DNA from: Spirochaetaceae bacterium
GTDB lineage: Bacteria > Spirochaetota > Spirochaetia > Treponematales > Rectinemataceae
Reading direction: 5' to 3'
Assembly: GCA_026418115.1 (NCBI GenBank)
Contig: JAOABY010000004.1
Location: forward strand, 1-64,000
Length of the DNA: 64,000 nt
Translations under genes and position numbers: made by a program
Notes under the pieces: generated by a model
What the model saw: only the letters and a program-made list of their open reading frames with translations
What the model was told of the DNA's origin: nothing
Database searches by the model: none
Shown here: one piece after another, positions 54,292-63,098 of the stretch
Position numbering within the stretch: position 1 is the first letter of the stretch
Layout: every line of letters starts with the position of its first letter

Positions 54292-55637
54292 CGCTTCCCT
54301 TCCTCGGTCCACACGATGCGCACTGCTTCCTGCAGCGTGCGGGCACCTTTCCAGACCGTCGGATGTGTTCCCTCAACGCTGGCAGCAGGCCCTACTACCG
54401 ACGCAAAACCCATCTGTCGGGCTGCTCTGGCTCGGCGCTCCATCGCACGAACAGGGCGTACTTCGCCTGCAAGCGAGAGTTCTCCTGCCATCGCAGAAGC
54501 CGTAACCGGAGGCTGCCCGCTGCGTGCTGAATACAGGGCACAGGCAAGTGGGAGATCCACCCCCGGTTCAGCTATCCTGAGCCCGCCGGCAACATTCACA
54601 TATATTTCCTGGCTTGAAAAATCAAGTCTGGTGTGTTTTTCGAGTATTGCTGCCACACGTGCCACGCGCAGAGGATCGATGCGATCGGAATAGACCCTCA
54701 TCACACCGGACTTGGATGGAATCGTCAGAGCCTGTACTTCTGCCATGAGAATCCGTGAACCTTCATGGACGATCGCCACAGCGACACCGGCGGGCTGGCC
54801 ACCGTCACGCCGTACCATGAAAAGGCTGCCCGGATCCGGCATTTCCAGCAATCCGGCGGCATCCATGCGGAAGAAACCCAGCTCCTCCGTCGAACCGAAG
54901 CGGTTCTTGGATGCCCTGAGCACGCGTACCTCATGCTCAGCCTGTTCGAAACTGATGACGGTATCAACGAGGTGTTCCGCTGCCTTGGGCCCTGCAATCA
55001 TTCCATCCTTGGTCACATGTGCAACAAGGACCACCATGGAATCATGTGTCTTCGCCCATTCGACCAGCATCTGGGCACAGTACTTGATCTGGTTCGGTGT
55101 CCCGGGAACCGCTCCCGCATCCGGCGCATGGATTGTCTGAATTGAATCAACCACCGTCAGTAGTGGATGCACCGAATCCATCACGCCGAGGCAGGCATGC
55201 ACATCATTGCCGCAGTACACTTCGACATGTCTGGCCATGGCACCGATGCGTTCTGCTCTCAGCCGTATCTGTGCAGCTGATTCCTCCCCGGAGATGTAGA
55301 GACTCTTGCCTTTTGCACCCAGTTTTGCACAGGCCTGCAGCAGGAGGGTGCTTTTCCCGATTCCCGGCTCGCCGCCAAGAAGTACAGCGGAGCCTCGCAT
55401 GAAGCCTCCGCCCAATACACGATCCAGTTCCTGCATGCCAGAGGAAACCCGAACTCCCATCGAGGAGTCGACCGCATCAAGCGGCACAGAATACGCCTCT
55501 GCTGCTCCATCCCACCGACCGGTGGTTCTGGTTTCAAGGAGAGTATTCCATTGTCCGCATTCAGGGCACCGCCCAAGCCACTTTGGCTCTTCATGACCGC
55601 ATGCAGAACAGCGAAAGATGGTTGCTGGCTTTTTCAT
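54288..55637 (-). CDS. radA: DNA repair protein RadA
   Basis: FRCSACGHEEPKWLGRCPECGQWNTLLE; LLGGEPGIGKSTLLLQ; KNRFGSTEELGFF; C-terminal Lon-like domain. Confidence 0.96.
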   Translation of the reverse strand: MKKPATIFRCSACGHEEPKWLGRCPECGQWNTLLETRTTGRWDGAAEAYSVPLDAVDSSMGVRVSSGMQELDRVLGGGFMRGSAVLLGGEPGIGKSTLLLQACAKLGAKGKSLYISGEESAAQIRLRAERIGAMARHVEVYCGNDVHACLGVMDSVHPLLTVVDSIQTIHAPDAGAVPGTPNQIKYCAQMLVEWAKTHDSMVVLVAHVTKDGMIAGPKAAEHLVDTVISFEQAEHEVRVLRASKNRFGSTEELGFFRMDAAGLLEMPDPGSLFMVRRDGGQPAGVAVAIVHEGSRILMAEVQALTIPSKSGVMRVYSDRIDPLRVARVAAILEKHTRLDFSSQEIYVNVAGGLRIAEPGVDLPLACALYSARSGQPPVTASAMAGELSLAGEVRPVRAMERRARAARQMGFASVVGPAASVEGTHPTVWKGARTLQEAVRIVWTEEGKR

Positions 55638-55740
55638 GCTTCTGGTATGGTAGCCGAGCATGGATTGAGGTTCAATACGGCATGGATACTGCCTGCGGAG
55701 TGCCTTGCTCATGAAGCACGAAAACCGCTACTGTACATGC

Positions 55741-56991
55741 ATGGCAGTGCTCGTGCTCAAACCAAAGGAAGATATCCGAATCCGCAGGGGGCATCCCTGG
55801 GTATACGATAATGAAATCGCCCGTACACTCAGCGACCCGGCACCAGGTGATGAGGTGGAAGTGCAGGATGCCCGTGGTCTCACGGTCGGCTATGCATTCT
55901 ACAACCCATCCTCCCGAATACGCGCACGCATCTATTCGAAACAGGCAAAGCACGCCGACCTTTCCTTCTTTCTGCGAGCGTTTGAAAAGGCGAGGGCCTG
56001 GCGCCTGCTCTGTTTTGGTGAGGATGCCCTCACACACGGCATGAGCCTGAGAATAGTATTTGGAGAGGCCGATGGAGTGCCCGGTCTGGTAGTCGACGCG
56101 TTTGCCGGCATACCGCTGGAAGCCTCTGCGAGCACCCCTGCCCTCCCCCAGGCGAATCAACCAGAAGGGCTCTGGCTCTCCGCTCAATTCCTCAGTCTGG
56201 GGGTAGAACTTCGCAAAGAGCATATCGTGGCTGCGCTGCGCGAGGTATTCAAGCCCGATGGCATCGTGGAACGTTCCGATGCACCAGTCCGTGCACTCGA
56301 GGGACTGCAGCCATCCGCTGGCGTACTGTGGGGCACTGTGCCGCCACGCATACTGATTACGGAGAACAACGCCTTCTACGAAGTAGACCTGCTTGGCGGC
56401 CAGAAAACCGGCTGGTTCCTCGATCAGCGGGCCAATCGTGCAGCTGCTGCGCGCTATGCACCCGGAGCCCGAGTTCTGGACATGTTCTGCAATCAGGGAG
56501 GATTTTCCATTTCGGCCGCCAAGGCTGGTGCTGCAGCAGTACTGGCGGTTGACAGCTCTCGAGAAGCGCTGGAATTGCTGCACCACAATGCCGTCCGCAA
56601 TGGAGTGTCGGATCGTATCGAAATTATCAGCGCGAATGCCTTTGACTACCTTCGCGAGCTTGAGAAGATGGGGCGCCGCTTTGATCTGGTAATTCTCGAT
56701 CCCCCTGCCTTCGCAAAGAACAGGGCTGCGCTGGAAGGTGCAAGGCGTGGCTACAAGGAACTTAATCTTCGGGGCATGCGCCTCCTCGAGCGTGGGGGTA
56801 TTCTTGCCACGTTCTCATGTTCGCACTGGTTTGATGATGCCATGTTCGACAGCATGCTGCTTGATGCCGCGCATGACTGCAACCGCACCCTGCGCCTGCT
56901 CGAACAGAGAAATCAGGATGTCGATCATCCCATCGTGTACGGGTATGAGGAATCGCGCTATCTAAAAGGAAGAATCCTCCAGGTACTCTGA
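55741..56991 (+). CDS. class I SAM-dependent rRNA methyltransferase (RlmI-like, PUA domain)
   Basis: LKPKEDIRIRRGHPWVYDNEI; KTGWFLDQRANRAAAARYAPGARVLDMFCNQGGFSISAAKAGAAAVLAVDSS; LVILDPPAFAKN. Confidence 0.92.
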   Translation: MAVLVLKPKEDIRIRRGHPWVYDNEIARTLSDPAPGDEVEVQDARGLTVGYAFYNPSSRIRARIYSKQAKHADLSFFLRAFEKARAWRLLCFGEDALTHGMSLRIVFGEADGVPGLVVDAFAGIPLEASASTPALPQANQPEGLWLSAQFLSLGVELRKEHIVAALREVFKPDGIVERSDAPVRALEGLQPSAGVLWGTVPPRILITENNAFYEVDLLGGQKTGWFLDQRANRAAAARYAPGARVLDMFCNQGGFSISAAKAGAAAVLAVDSSREALELLHHNAVRNGVSDRIEIISANAFDYLRELEKMGRRFDLVILDPPAFAKNRAALEGARRGYKELNLRGMRLLERGGILATFSCSHWFDDAMFDSMLLDAAHDCNRTLRLLEQRNQDVDHPIVYGYEESRYLKGRILQVL

Positions 56992-57122
56992 GCATCCGCG
57001 CACAGCCATGCAGCGTTCCACAGCTCAGAGCCCGTGTACAAGCCTGCACAGAGTCTTTTCAAGATGCGCAAGCCTGCACCTTTCCGCCGACCCGAACCGC
57101 GAGGCCAGCACAGATTTGGAGA

Positions 57123-57413
57123 CTAGAGAACCGAAACCTTTGAAACAGTCTCGAGTGACACACCAAACAGTCTCGAGAGCTGGGCTGTCTCTGTGTAGGA
57201 CGTTCCGGCTTTGCCATTGAAAAATTCCATGAAGGCACGCATTTCCTCTTCGTTCCCCGAATAGAGCGCAGAAGCAAACGCCGCCCTGTAAAGTCCTTTT
57301 TCTGCGAGTTCCATGGTGCTGAGCCGACCAAACTCTTTCTTTGCCTTGCCATCGACAATGGCAGTCTCGCCGTCAAAGCCTATACAGAATATGAAATCTT
57401 CCCTGCTGATCAT
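57123..57413 (-). CDS. conserved-looking hypothetical protein (96 aa)
   Basis: ORF fills the gap between neighbouring genes; starts MISREDFIFCIGFDGETAIVDGKAKKEFGRL. No family recognised. Confidence 0.5.
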   Translation of the reverse strand: MISREDFIFCIGFDGETAIVDGKAKKEFGRLSTMELAEKGLYRAAFASALYSGNEEEMRAFMEFFNGKAGTSYTETAQLSRLFGVSLETVSKVSVL

Positions 57414-57521
57414 GAATCAAAGACCTCCAGCGGGAGACAGTCCGGGCAGGCTGTCACTCCCTGTGCGAAAGATAATAGTCCAAATTCCCTCATGCAGAAA
57501 GGGGAGCGTATGGATCAGATT

Positions 57522-58931
57522 TTACTGTACGAGAAGCAGCTGGATATCGCACACATTCGTTCCTGTGGGTCCGGTACGGAACAACGCCCCTGTCTTGTCA
57601 AAAAAAGCATAGGAATCGTTTTCGGCAAGAAATACCTCAGGGTCAAGTCCCAGCTCGTCTGCCCGTCGAAGCACGTTGGTATCTGCAAAAGCCCCTGCAG
57701 CATCAGTCGGGCCATCATTGCCATCCGTTCCTGCTGACAGGAACAGGACACGATCGCCGAGATCCCGGATCTCAGCAGGAAACTTGCGCATTGCTGCTAG
57801 AAACGCCAGCGCCATCTCCTGATTGCGCCCTCCCTTGCCTTTTCCTTTCAGCGTAACGGTCGTCTCCCCGCCGGCGATCACGCAGAGCGGCGCAGCATGT
57901 GGAATGCCGTGGATCAGTATGTCACCTGTCATGCTAGCGAAGACCTTGGCTATTTCCCTTGCTTCTCCCTGCAGACGGGTACCCAGCACCAGCGTGGCAA
58001 ATCCCTGCCGCTGCGCTTCCCGTTCCGCCTCCATGATCGCATGATAATTGGTCCCTACGAGTACAGTCCTGAAGGAGCGAAAAAGCGGATCCTCCGGCTT
58101 GGGCGTTTCCGGGATGCTGCCCGCCAGACCGAGCTCGACGCGCTGCTGCACGGCAGCCGGCAAGGATTCCATGAGCCTGTAGTGCTGAAAGATGCGATGC
58201 ACATCATGCCAGGTGCTGCGATCAGCCACAGTTGGCCCCGATGCAATGACGTCGAGATCATCCCCGACGACATCCGACAGCACGAGCGCAAGGCCTTCAG
58301 CTGGATAGAAGGCTCTGGCCAGCTGCCCACCCTTGATTGCCGACAGATGTTTCCTCACCGTGTTGATTTCGTGAATCGATGCACCACAGCCAAGCAGCAG
58401 CTTGGTCACTGCGGCTTTTTCTTCTGCGGAAATTCCTTCCGCAGGACAGCTTGCCAGCGCACTGCCTCCCCCTGATAGCAGCACAAGCGCAAGCGTACGC
58501 AGGTTCTGCCGCTGTTTCTCGGCTGCTCGCCTTGCCAGCGCAAGCAGCTCTCTGCCTGCCTGATTGGAGCGAAGATCAGGAACCGGATGCCCCGCCCGCA
58601 GCACTCGAATCTGTGGCCATGCCGCAAGATCAGATGCGGCTTCCTCATCGGAATGGAGCTCACCTTCCATGGCCTTCGTTACCACAAGTCCTTCTGCAAT
58701 CCTGTTACCAAGCATCGAGAGCAGGTTTTCAGCCATGGGAACCGCAGCCTTGCCGATCGAAATCAGTACGATGTATTGATACCGGTCGATTTCGTACTCA
58801 AGTGTTGTCTGGCCCTCTCGAACCTGGAGCACGCTTCCATCCCACGCAAGGCTCCATGACAGCAGGCGCTCGGGCCTTACCCGATCAACCGCTGCGCTGA
58901 AGATGGCTTTTGCTGCAGCACGAAGTTCCAT
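57522..58931 (-). CDS. glycerate 2-kinase (MOFRL family)
   Basis: [92 protein letters not shown]. Start trimmed to MELRAAAK. Confidence 0.93.
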   Translation of the reverse strand: MELRAAAKAIFSAAVDRVRPERLLSWSLAWDGSVLQVREGQTTLEYEIDRYQYIVLISIGKAAVPMAENLLSMLGNRIAEGLVVTKAMEGELHSDEEAASDLAAWPQIRVLRAGHPVPDLRSNQAGRELLALARRAAEKQRQNLRTLALVLLSGGGSALASCPAEGISAEEKAAVTKLLLGCGASIHEINTVRKHLSAIKGGQLARAFYPAEGLALVLSDVVGDDLDVIASGPTVADRSTWHDVHRIFQHYRLMESLPAAVQQRVELGLAGSIPETPKPEDPLFRSFRTVLVGTNYHAIMEAEREAQRQGFATLVLGTRLQGEAREIAKVFASMTGDILIHGIPHAAPLCVIAGGETTVTLKGKGKGGRNQEMALAFLAAMRKFPAEIRDLGDRVLFLSAGTDGNDGPTDAAGAFADTNVLRRADELGLDPEVFLAENDSYAFFDKTGALFRTGPTGTNVCDIQLLLVQ

Positions 58932-59066
58932 GATGTCTCCCCCTTTGCGTACTTCGGAGGCATTTGCAGCATGCTGCTGCCATATGCGCCTCTCGTATTC
59001 CTCTCTCCATGCTCTGCCGGAAAACAAGTCAGCATTTTTCAGCAAAAAGAGACTGCACACATAAAA

Positions 59067-59095
59067 TTGACGATCCGAATAATTCCCTCTACAGT
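59067..59095 (+). promoter_or_regulatory. sigma70-like promoter pointing at the GntR remnant
   Basis: TTGACG-N17-TACAGT. Confidence 0.45.
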
Positions 59096-59130
59096 ACACC
59101 GCACATCAGATGTTTGACAATCTGAAGTGA

Positions 59131-59478
59131 AAAAGGAAGCTAGCTGGCATTAATGAAGCAACCCAGTTTTTCTACCAGATCGTAGAAGAAATCCTGCGAA
59201 GCATTCAGATGGAGAATCCCAAACCAGGCGATCGCTTTCATTCCGAGCAGCAACTCTGTGCAATGCTGGGAGTCAGCTGTTCCTCAATCCGGGAAGCATT
59301 GGGATCGCCTGAAACAATGGGCTGGAGAACAATCTGTCAGAGGTAAGGCATGTTCATTGCCTCTACCGATGCTGTATCGCAGGCTGCACTCAGGGCAAGT
59401 ACCAGCGATATCAAGGATCTGGATCATATCTGTGCTGAATTTCCCAGCACACCCAGCGCCGTGATACCTCGGCATTAA
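59131..59478 (+). pseudogene. degraded GntR/FadR-family transcriptional regulator (HTH plus start of FCD)
   Basis: Frame read: KKRKLAGINEATQFFYQIVEEILRSIQMENPKPGDRFHSEQQLCAMLGVSCSSIREALGSPETMGWRTICQR*GMFIASTDAVSQAALRASTSDIKDLDHICAEFPSTPSAVIPRH*. In-frame TAA at 59344-59346, upstream TGA, no plausible start, truncated C-terminus. Confidence 0.7.
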
Positions 59479-59533
59479 TTACATCAGAGCACTATGCTAC
59501 AGCAATGAAGGACGATGGCTTTCATGCAGAAAA

Positions 59534-59557
59534 GGGCAGGCCTTTGCAGGCCTGCCC
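59534..59557 (-). terminator. terminator after the rubredoxin gene
   Basis: Minus strand GGGCAGGCC-TGCAAA-GGCCTGCCC followed by TTTTCTG. Confidence 0.82.
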
Positions 59558-59592
59558 ATGTGCGCAACGAGTCTCAAGCAGCCTCGAGCTGC

Positions 59593-59754
59593 TCAATCCA
59601 TCGGCGAGAACGAATCCTTGCTGGCGCCACACATCGGGCAGACCCAGTCGTCGGGAAGTTTTTCGAAGGGGGTTCCAGCAGGAATCTTGCCATCGGGATC
59701 ACCTTCCGCAGGGTCATAAATGTAGCCGCAGACATCGCATACGTACTTCTTCAT
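59593..59754 (-). CDS. rubredoxin (absent from ORF track)
   Basis: Manual translation: [53 protein letters not shown]; CxxC pairs of rubredoxin. Confidence 0.95.
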   Translation of the reverse strand: MKKYVCDVCGYIYDPAEGDPDGKIPAGTPFEKLPDDWVCPMCGASKDSFSPMD

Positions 59755-59799
59755 GAAACGCTCCTTTCCTTATGATTCTGATACGGATTGTCCCGTCTA

Positions 59800-60174
59800 T
59801 CATGCCTTCCACAGACCGTGGAGATTGCAGTATTCGCGTGCCGATACCTTCTCTGCCTTGACTGCAAAGAACGCTTTTGGTTCCTGTCCCGGTGCGAGGA
59901 ATGCCCTGTAGGAAACACCGTCCGCAATCAGTTCGATCCATTCAATGTAGTGCTTCTCTTCCATAGGATGCGGCACTGCACCTACCTTGACCCACCACCC
60001 TTCTGCTGTCTTCTCAAGGACAGGAACATGCTTCTCTTTTGCGGCATCGACAGTGTTCTCGGTAATGAGCACCATGGGTTCGCCACAGCACACCAGCTCA
60101 CCTGCTCCTGCATGCAGTACCTCTACAATATTGCCGCACTTCAAGCACTTGTAGATCTGTTTTACCTGCGTCAT
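59800..60174 (-). CDS. dfx: desulfoferrodoxin / superoxide reductase
   Basis: [54 protein letters not shown]. Confidence 0.95.
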   Translation of the reverse strand: MTQVKQIYKCLKCGNIVEVLHAGAGELVCCGEPMVLITENTVDAAKEKHVPVLEKTAEGWWVKVGAVPHPMEEKHYIEWIELIADGVSYRAFLAPGQEPKAFFAVKAEKVSAREYCNLHGLWKA

Positions 60175-60192
60175 GGTGAAACCTCCTGCTTT

Positions 60193-60768
60193 CTACCAGT
60201 TCTCGCCCAGAAGTTCGAAATATCCCTGCGGATGTGCACAGGCAGGGCATGCCTTGGGTGGCTCAGTCCCTTCAAACAGATAACCACAGTTCAGGCATCG
60301 CCAGACCACGGGCTCCTCACGTTTGAAGACACGGCCGGCATCGATGTTGGCCATGAAGCCTTCGTACCGTTTGGCATGCTGTTTTTCTGCAACGGCGATA
60401 GCCTCGAATACTGTAGCAATGGCCTCAAATCCTTCCTGACGGGCAACCTTGGCAAATTCCGGATACATTGTCTGCCATTCGTAATTCTCGCCGCCAGCTG
60501 CCTCCTGAAGGTTTTCTCTTGTCGTGCCTATGACGCCGGCAGGAAATTCAGCCGTGATGGTGGCCGTACCTCCCTCAAGGAACTTGAAGAGCCTTTTTGC
60601 ATGCTCTTTCTCCTGATTGGCGGTCTCCTCGAATACGAGCGAAATCTGGATATAACCTTCCTCTTTGGCTTTTGATGCAAAGTAGGTATAGCGATTGCGC
60701 GCCTGGGACTCTCCAGCAAATGCAGTGAGAAGGTTCACCTCGGTTTTCGTGCCTTTGAGACTTTTCAC
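60193..60768 (-). CDS. rbr: rubrerythrin
   Basis: AFAGESQARNRYTYFASKAKEEGY, FEETANQEKEHAKRLF; C-terminal rubredoxin-like WRCLNCGYLFEGTEPPKACPACAHPQGYFE. Confidence 0.96.
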   Translation of the reverse strand: MKSLKGTKTEVNLLTAFAGESQARNRYTYFASKAKEEGYIQISLVFEETANQEKEHAKRLFKFLEGGTATITAEFPAGVIGTTRENLQEAAGGENYEWQTMYPEFAKVARQEGFEAIATVFEAIAVAEKQHAKRYEGFMANIDAGRVFKREEPVVWRCLNCGYLFEGTEPPKACPACAHPQGYFELLGENW

Positions 60769-60928
60769 GATGCCCTCCTTTTCAATGTACTCTCGTGTTG
60801 ATTATAGGCGAGCAGTACTGCCAGGTAAAGAGCAGTTTCATTCTCATGGTGATACCTCAGTCATGTGTGTTTTTGAAGCAGAGCACGGCTCGCCAGCGTC
60901 ATGCCTTCAGGAGGCAAGAGAAGCATTC

Positions 60929-61636
60929 ATGAGCATGCTGCAGGTTTCAGAAATTGCAAATATCGAGGAGGAGAACAGCTTTTCAGTAGATGTGCGGGAG
61001 AGGATGATCCGGTTCGGCAGTTCTGCGGTTTCCGATCTCGATCTCATCATAGCAATTCTGGGCAGTGGCATACCAGGAAGACCGGTACGCAGGCTTGCAC
61101 GCGAGGTGCTCGGGCTGGTGAGCGAAGGCAAGACACCTCTCGATCTGAGAACGCTGAGCGCCATTTCAGGTATGGGAGATGCCAAGAGTTGCGCGATCGC
61201 GGCTGCGCTCGAACTGGGAAGACGCCTCTATGGCGCGCACGGCAAACAGATCACCTGTCCCCGGGACATGTATCCTCTTCTGCTGCACTTTGCGGACCGC
61301 AAACATGAGCATTTCATTGTGATTTCTCTGAATGGTGCGCATGAAGTTCATGCAATCCGTGAGGTTTCCAAAGGACTCATCAACAGAACCATGGTACATA
61401 GTCGAGAAGTCTTCGCAGATCCAATTACTGACCGTGCCTGTGCCATCATCGTTGCCCACAATCACCCCAGCGGGAATCTCGAGCCCAGCCAGGAGGATCT
61501 GGATATTACCCAAAGACTCAGACAATCAGGCGAAATTCTTGGCATACCGGTGCTCGATCACCTCATTTTCTCGGATTCGGGCTTCTTCAGTTTTGCAGAG
61601 CATGGTCTTATCGGCTATTCGTCAGGCGTGCACTGA
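60929..61636 (+). CDS. radC: RadC/JAB-domain DNA repair protein
   Basis: DLIIAILGSG, ISGMGDAKSCAIAAALELGRR, TMVHSREVFADPITDRACAIIVAHNHPSGNLEPSQEDLDITQRL. Start chosen after an aggaggc RBS. Confidence 0.93.
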   Translation: MSMLQVSEIANIEEENSFSVDVRERMIRFGSSAVSDLDLIIAILGSGIPGRPVRRLAREVLGLVSEGKTPLDLRTLSAISGMGDAKSCAIAAALELGRRLYGAHGKQITCPRDMYPLLLHFADRKHEHFIVISLNGAHEVHAIREVSKGLINRTMVHSREVFADPITDRACAIIVAHNHPSGNLEPSQEDLDITQRLRQSGEILGIPVLDHLIFSDSGFFSFAEHGLIGYSSGVH

Positions 61637-61650
61637 TCATTCCCCAAAAA

Positions 61651-61679
61651 AAGACGGCAGCCTCCGCGACTGCCGTCTT
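61651..61679. terminator. bidirectional terminator shared by radC and the SPT-like gene
   Basis: AAGACGGCAG-N9-CTGCCGTCTT; the minus strand is followed by TTTTTGGGG. Confidence 0.88.
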
Positions 61680-61771
61680 CAGCTCCATCTCTGCTGTTCT
61701 GGCATTCCATTCCAACGGAGATGCCAGCGTCATCAAAGCCGCCATTACTGGAAAGGCATGAACCTTCAGCT

Positions 61772-62950
61772 TCAGATAATGCCGTACTTCTTGCCAACCT
61801 TTTCAAAAATATCGAGTGCGCGCTGCAACTGATCTTTCGTATGGGTCGCCATGTAGGAGGTTCTCAGCAGCGCCATGCCTTCCGGAACCGCAGGGGTTAC
61901 TACAGGATTGCAGTAGACACCTCCTTCGAAGAGATCTTTCCAGAACCGGAAGCACTGCTCGCTGTCCCCGATGATGACGGGGATGATCGGCGTTTCGGTT
62001 TTGCCGATATTAAAGCCCAGTTCGCGGAAGCCCTTCATCATGAAGTGCGCATTCTCCCACAGGCGCTCGACATGTTCCGGCTCGGTCTCCATGACATCGA
62101 GCGCTGCAAGGGCTGCCATGGCGTTGGGAGCTGGCAATGAAGCTGAGAAGATGAAGGAACGAGCCGTGTGCTTGATGTAATTGATGACATCCTTGTCACC
62201 CGCCACAAATCCACCAAGTGAAGCAAAACTCTTGGAGAAGGTTCCCATGATGAGATCTACCTTGTCGGTGAGACCGAAATGCCAGGCCGTGCCGCGACCG
62301 CCACCCAACACACCGAGGGAGTGTGCATCATCGACGTACAGACGGGCGCCATAGCGCTGACAGATATCCACCAGCCTCGGCAGGTCGACGATGTCACCTC
62401 CCATGGAGAATACACCATCCACGACGACGAGCACGCCCGATTCCTGCGGTATCTTCTGGAGAATGCGCTCGAGCTGATCAAGGTCACCATGGACATAACG
62501 CTTCATCTCTCCCATTCCGAGACGGCAGCCATCCACGATGGAGGCGTGATCTTCCTTGTCAATCACTACCACATCATTGCGACCGATAAGAGCGGAAATA
62601 GCGCCGAGATTGGCCTGCATTCCTGTTGAAAACACGAGCGCGGCATCCTTGCCGACAAAGGCTGCGAGCCGGGCTTCAAGCTCATGATGCAGACTGAGGG
62701 TGCCATTGAGGAATCGGCTGCCGGTACAGGATGGGCCGAACTCCTCGAGTCCTTTTCTGGCAGCTTCTCTGACTTTGGGATGCATGGTCAGGCCGAGATA
62801 ATTGTTTGACCCGATCATGATCAATCTGCGGCCATGGAACACCGCCTCGGTTCCTTCCAGGCCGTCAAGCGGCTGAAAATAGGGATAGATCCCTTTTTCG
62901 ATTGCCTGCTTGTCGAGATCATACTCAAAACACTTCTTAAAAATGTCCAT
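61772..62950 (-). CDS. PLP-dependent alpha-oxoamine synthase (serine palmitoyltransferase / 2-amino-3-ketobutyrate CoA ligase / AONS family; SPT-like)
   Basis: GIYPYFQPLDGLEGTEAVFHGRRLIMIGSNNYLGLTMHPKV, SRFLNGTLSLHHELEARLA, DKEDHASIVDGCRLG, DDAHSLGVLGGGRGT, GTFSKSFASLGGF. The second ATG has better RBS spacing. Confidence 0.88.
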   Translation of the reverse strand: MDIFKKCFEYDLDKQAIEKGIYPYFQPLDGLEGTEAVFHGRRLIMIGSNNYLGLTMHPKVREAARKGLEEFGPSCTGSRFLNGTLSLHHELEARLAAFVGKDAALVFSTGMQANLGAISALIGRNDVVVIDKEDHASIVDGCRLGMGEMKRYVHGDLDQLERILQKIPQESGVLVVVDGVFSMGGDIVDLPRLVDICQRYGARLYVDDAHSLGVLGGGRGTAWHFGLTDKVDLIMGTFSKSFASLGGFVAGDKDVINYIKHTARSFIFSASLPAPNAMAALAALDVMETEPEHVERLWENAHFMMKGFRELGFNIGKTETPIIPVIIGDSEQCFRFWKDLFEGGVYCNPVVTPAVPEGMALLRTSYMATHTKDQLQRALDIFEKVGKKYGII

Positions 62951-62953
62951 CAT

Positions 62954-63044
62954 GGACCTCCGGTCCGTTGCGAATGCTTTTCGCAACGGAGAGTGTCGCG
63001 CAGCTCAGTGCGCGAAGCGCACCGGTCGTGCATCGAACCGGTGC
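62954..63044 (-). promoter_or_regulatory. structured 5' leader with overlapping hairpins and an RBS-containing hairpin
   Basis: GGACC-GGA-GGTCC (62954-62966, includes GGAGG); CCGTTGCGAA-N5-TTCGCAACGG (62965-62989); TCGCGC/GCGCGA (62996-63015); GTGCGC/GCGCAC (63008-63022); GCACCGGT/ACCGGTGC (63019-63044). Confidence 0.5.
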
Positions 63045-63098
63045 CGCTGGCATGATTGTACTTGCGCCTGACAGAGAAGGTCAATTATCGAGTATAGA

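Noticed and set aside
59131-59478. Frameshift explanation for the GntR remnant
   Set aside because: The HTH part and the post-stop GMFIAS...DIKDLDHICAEF part are in the same frame, so an in-frame nonsense codon plus end truncations explains it better.
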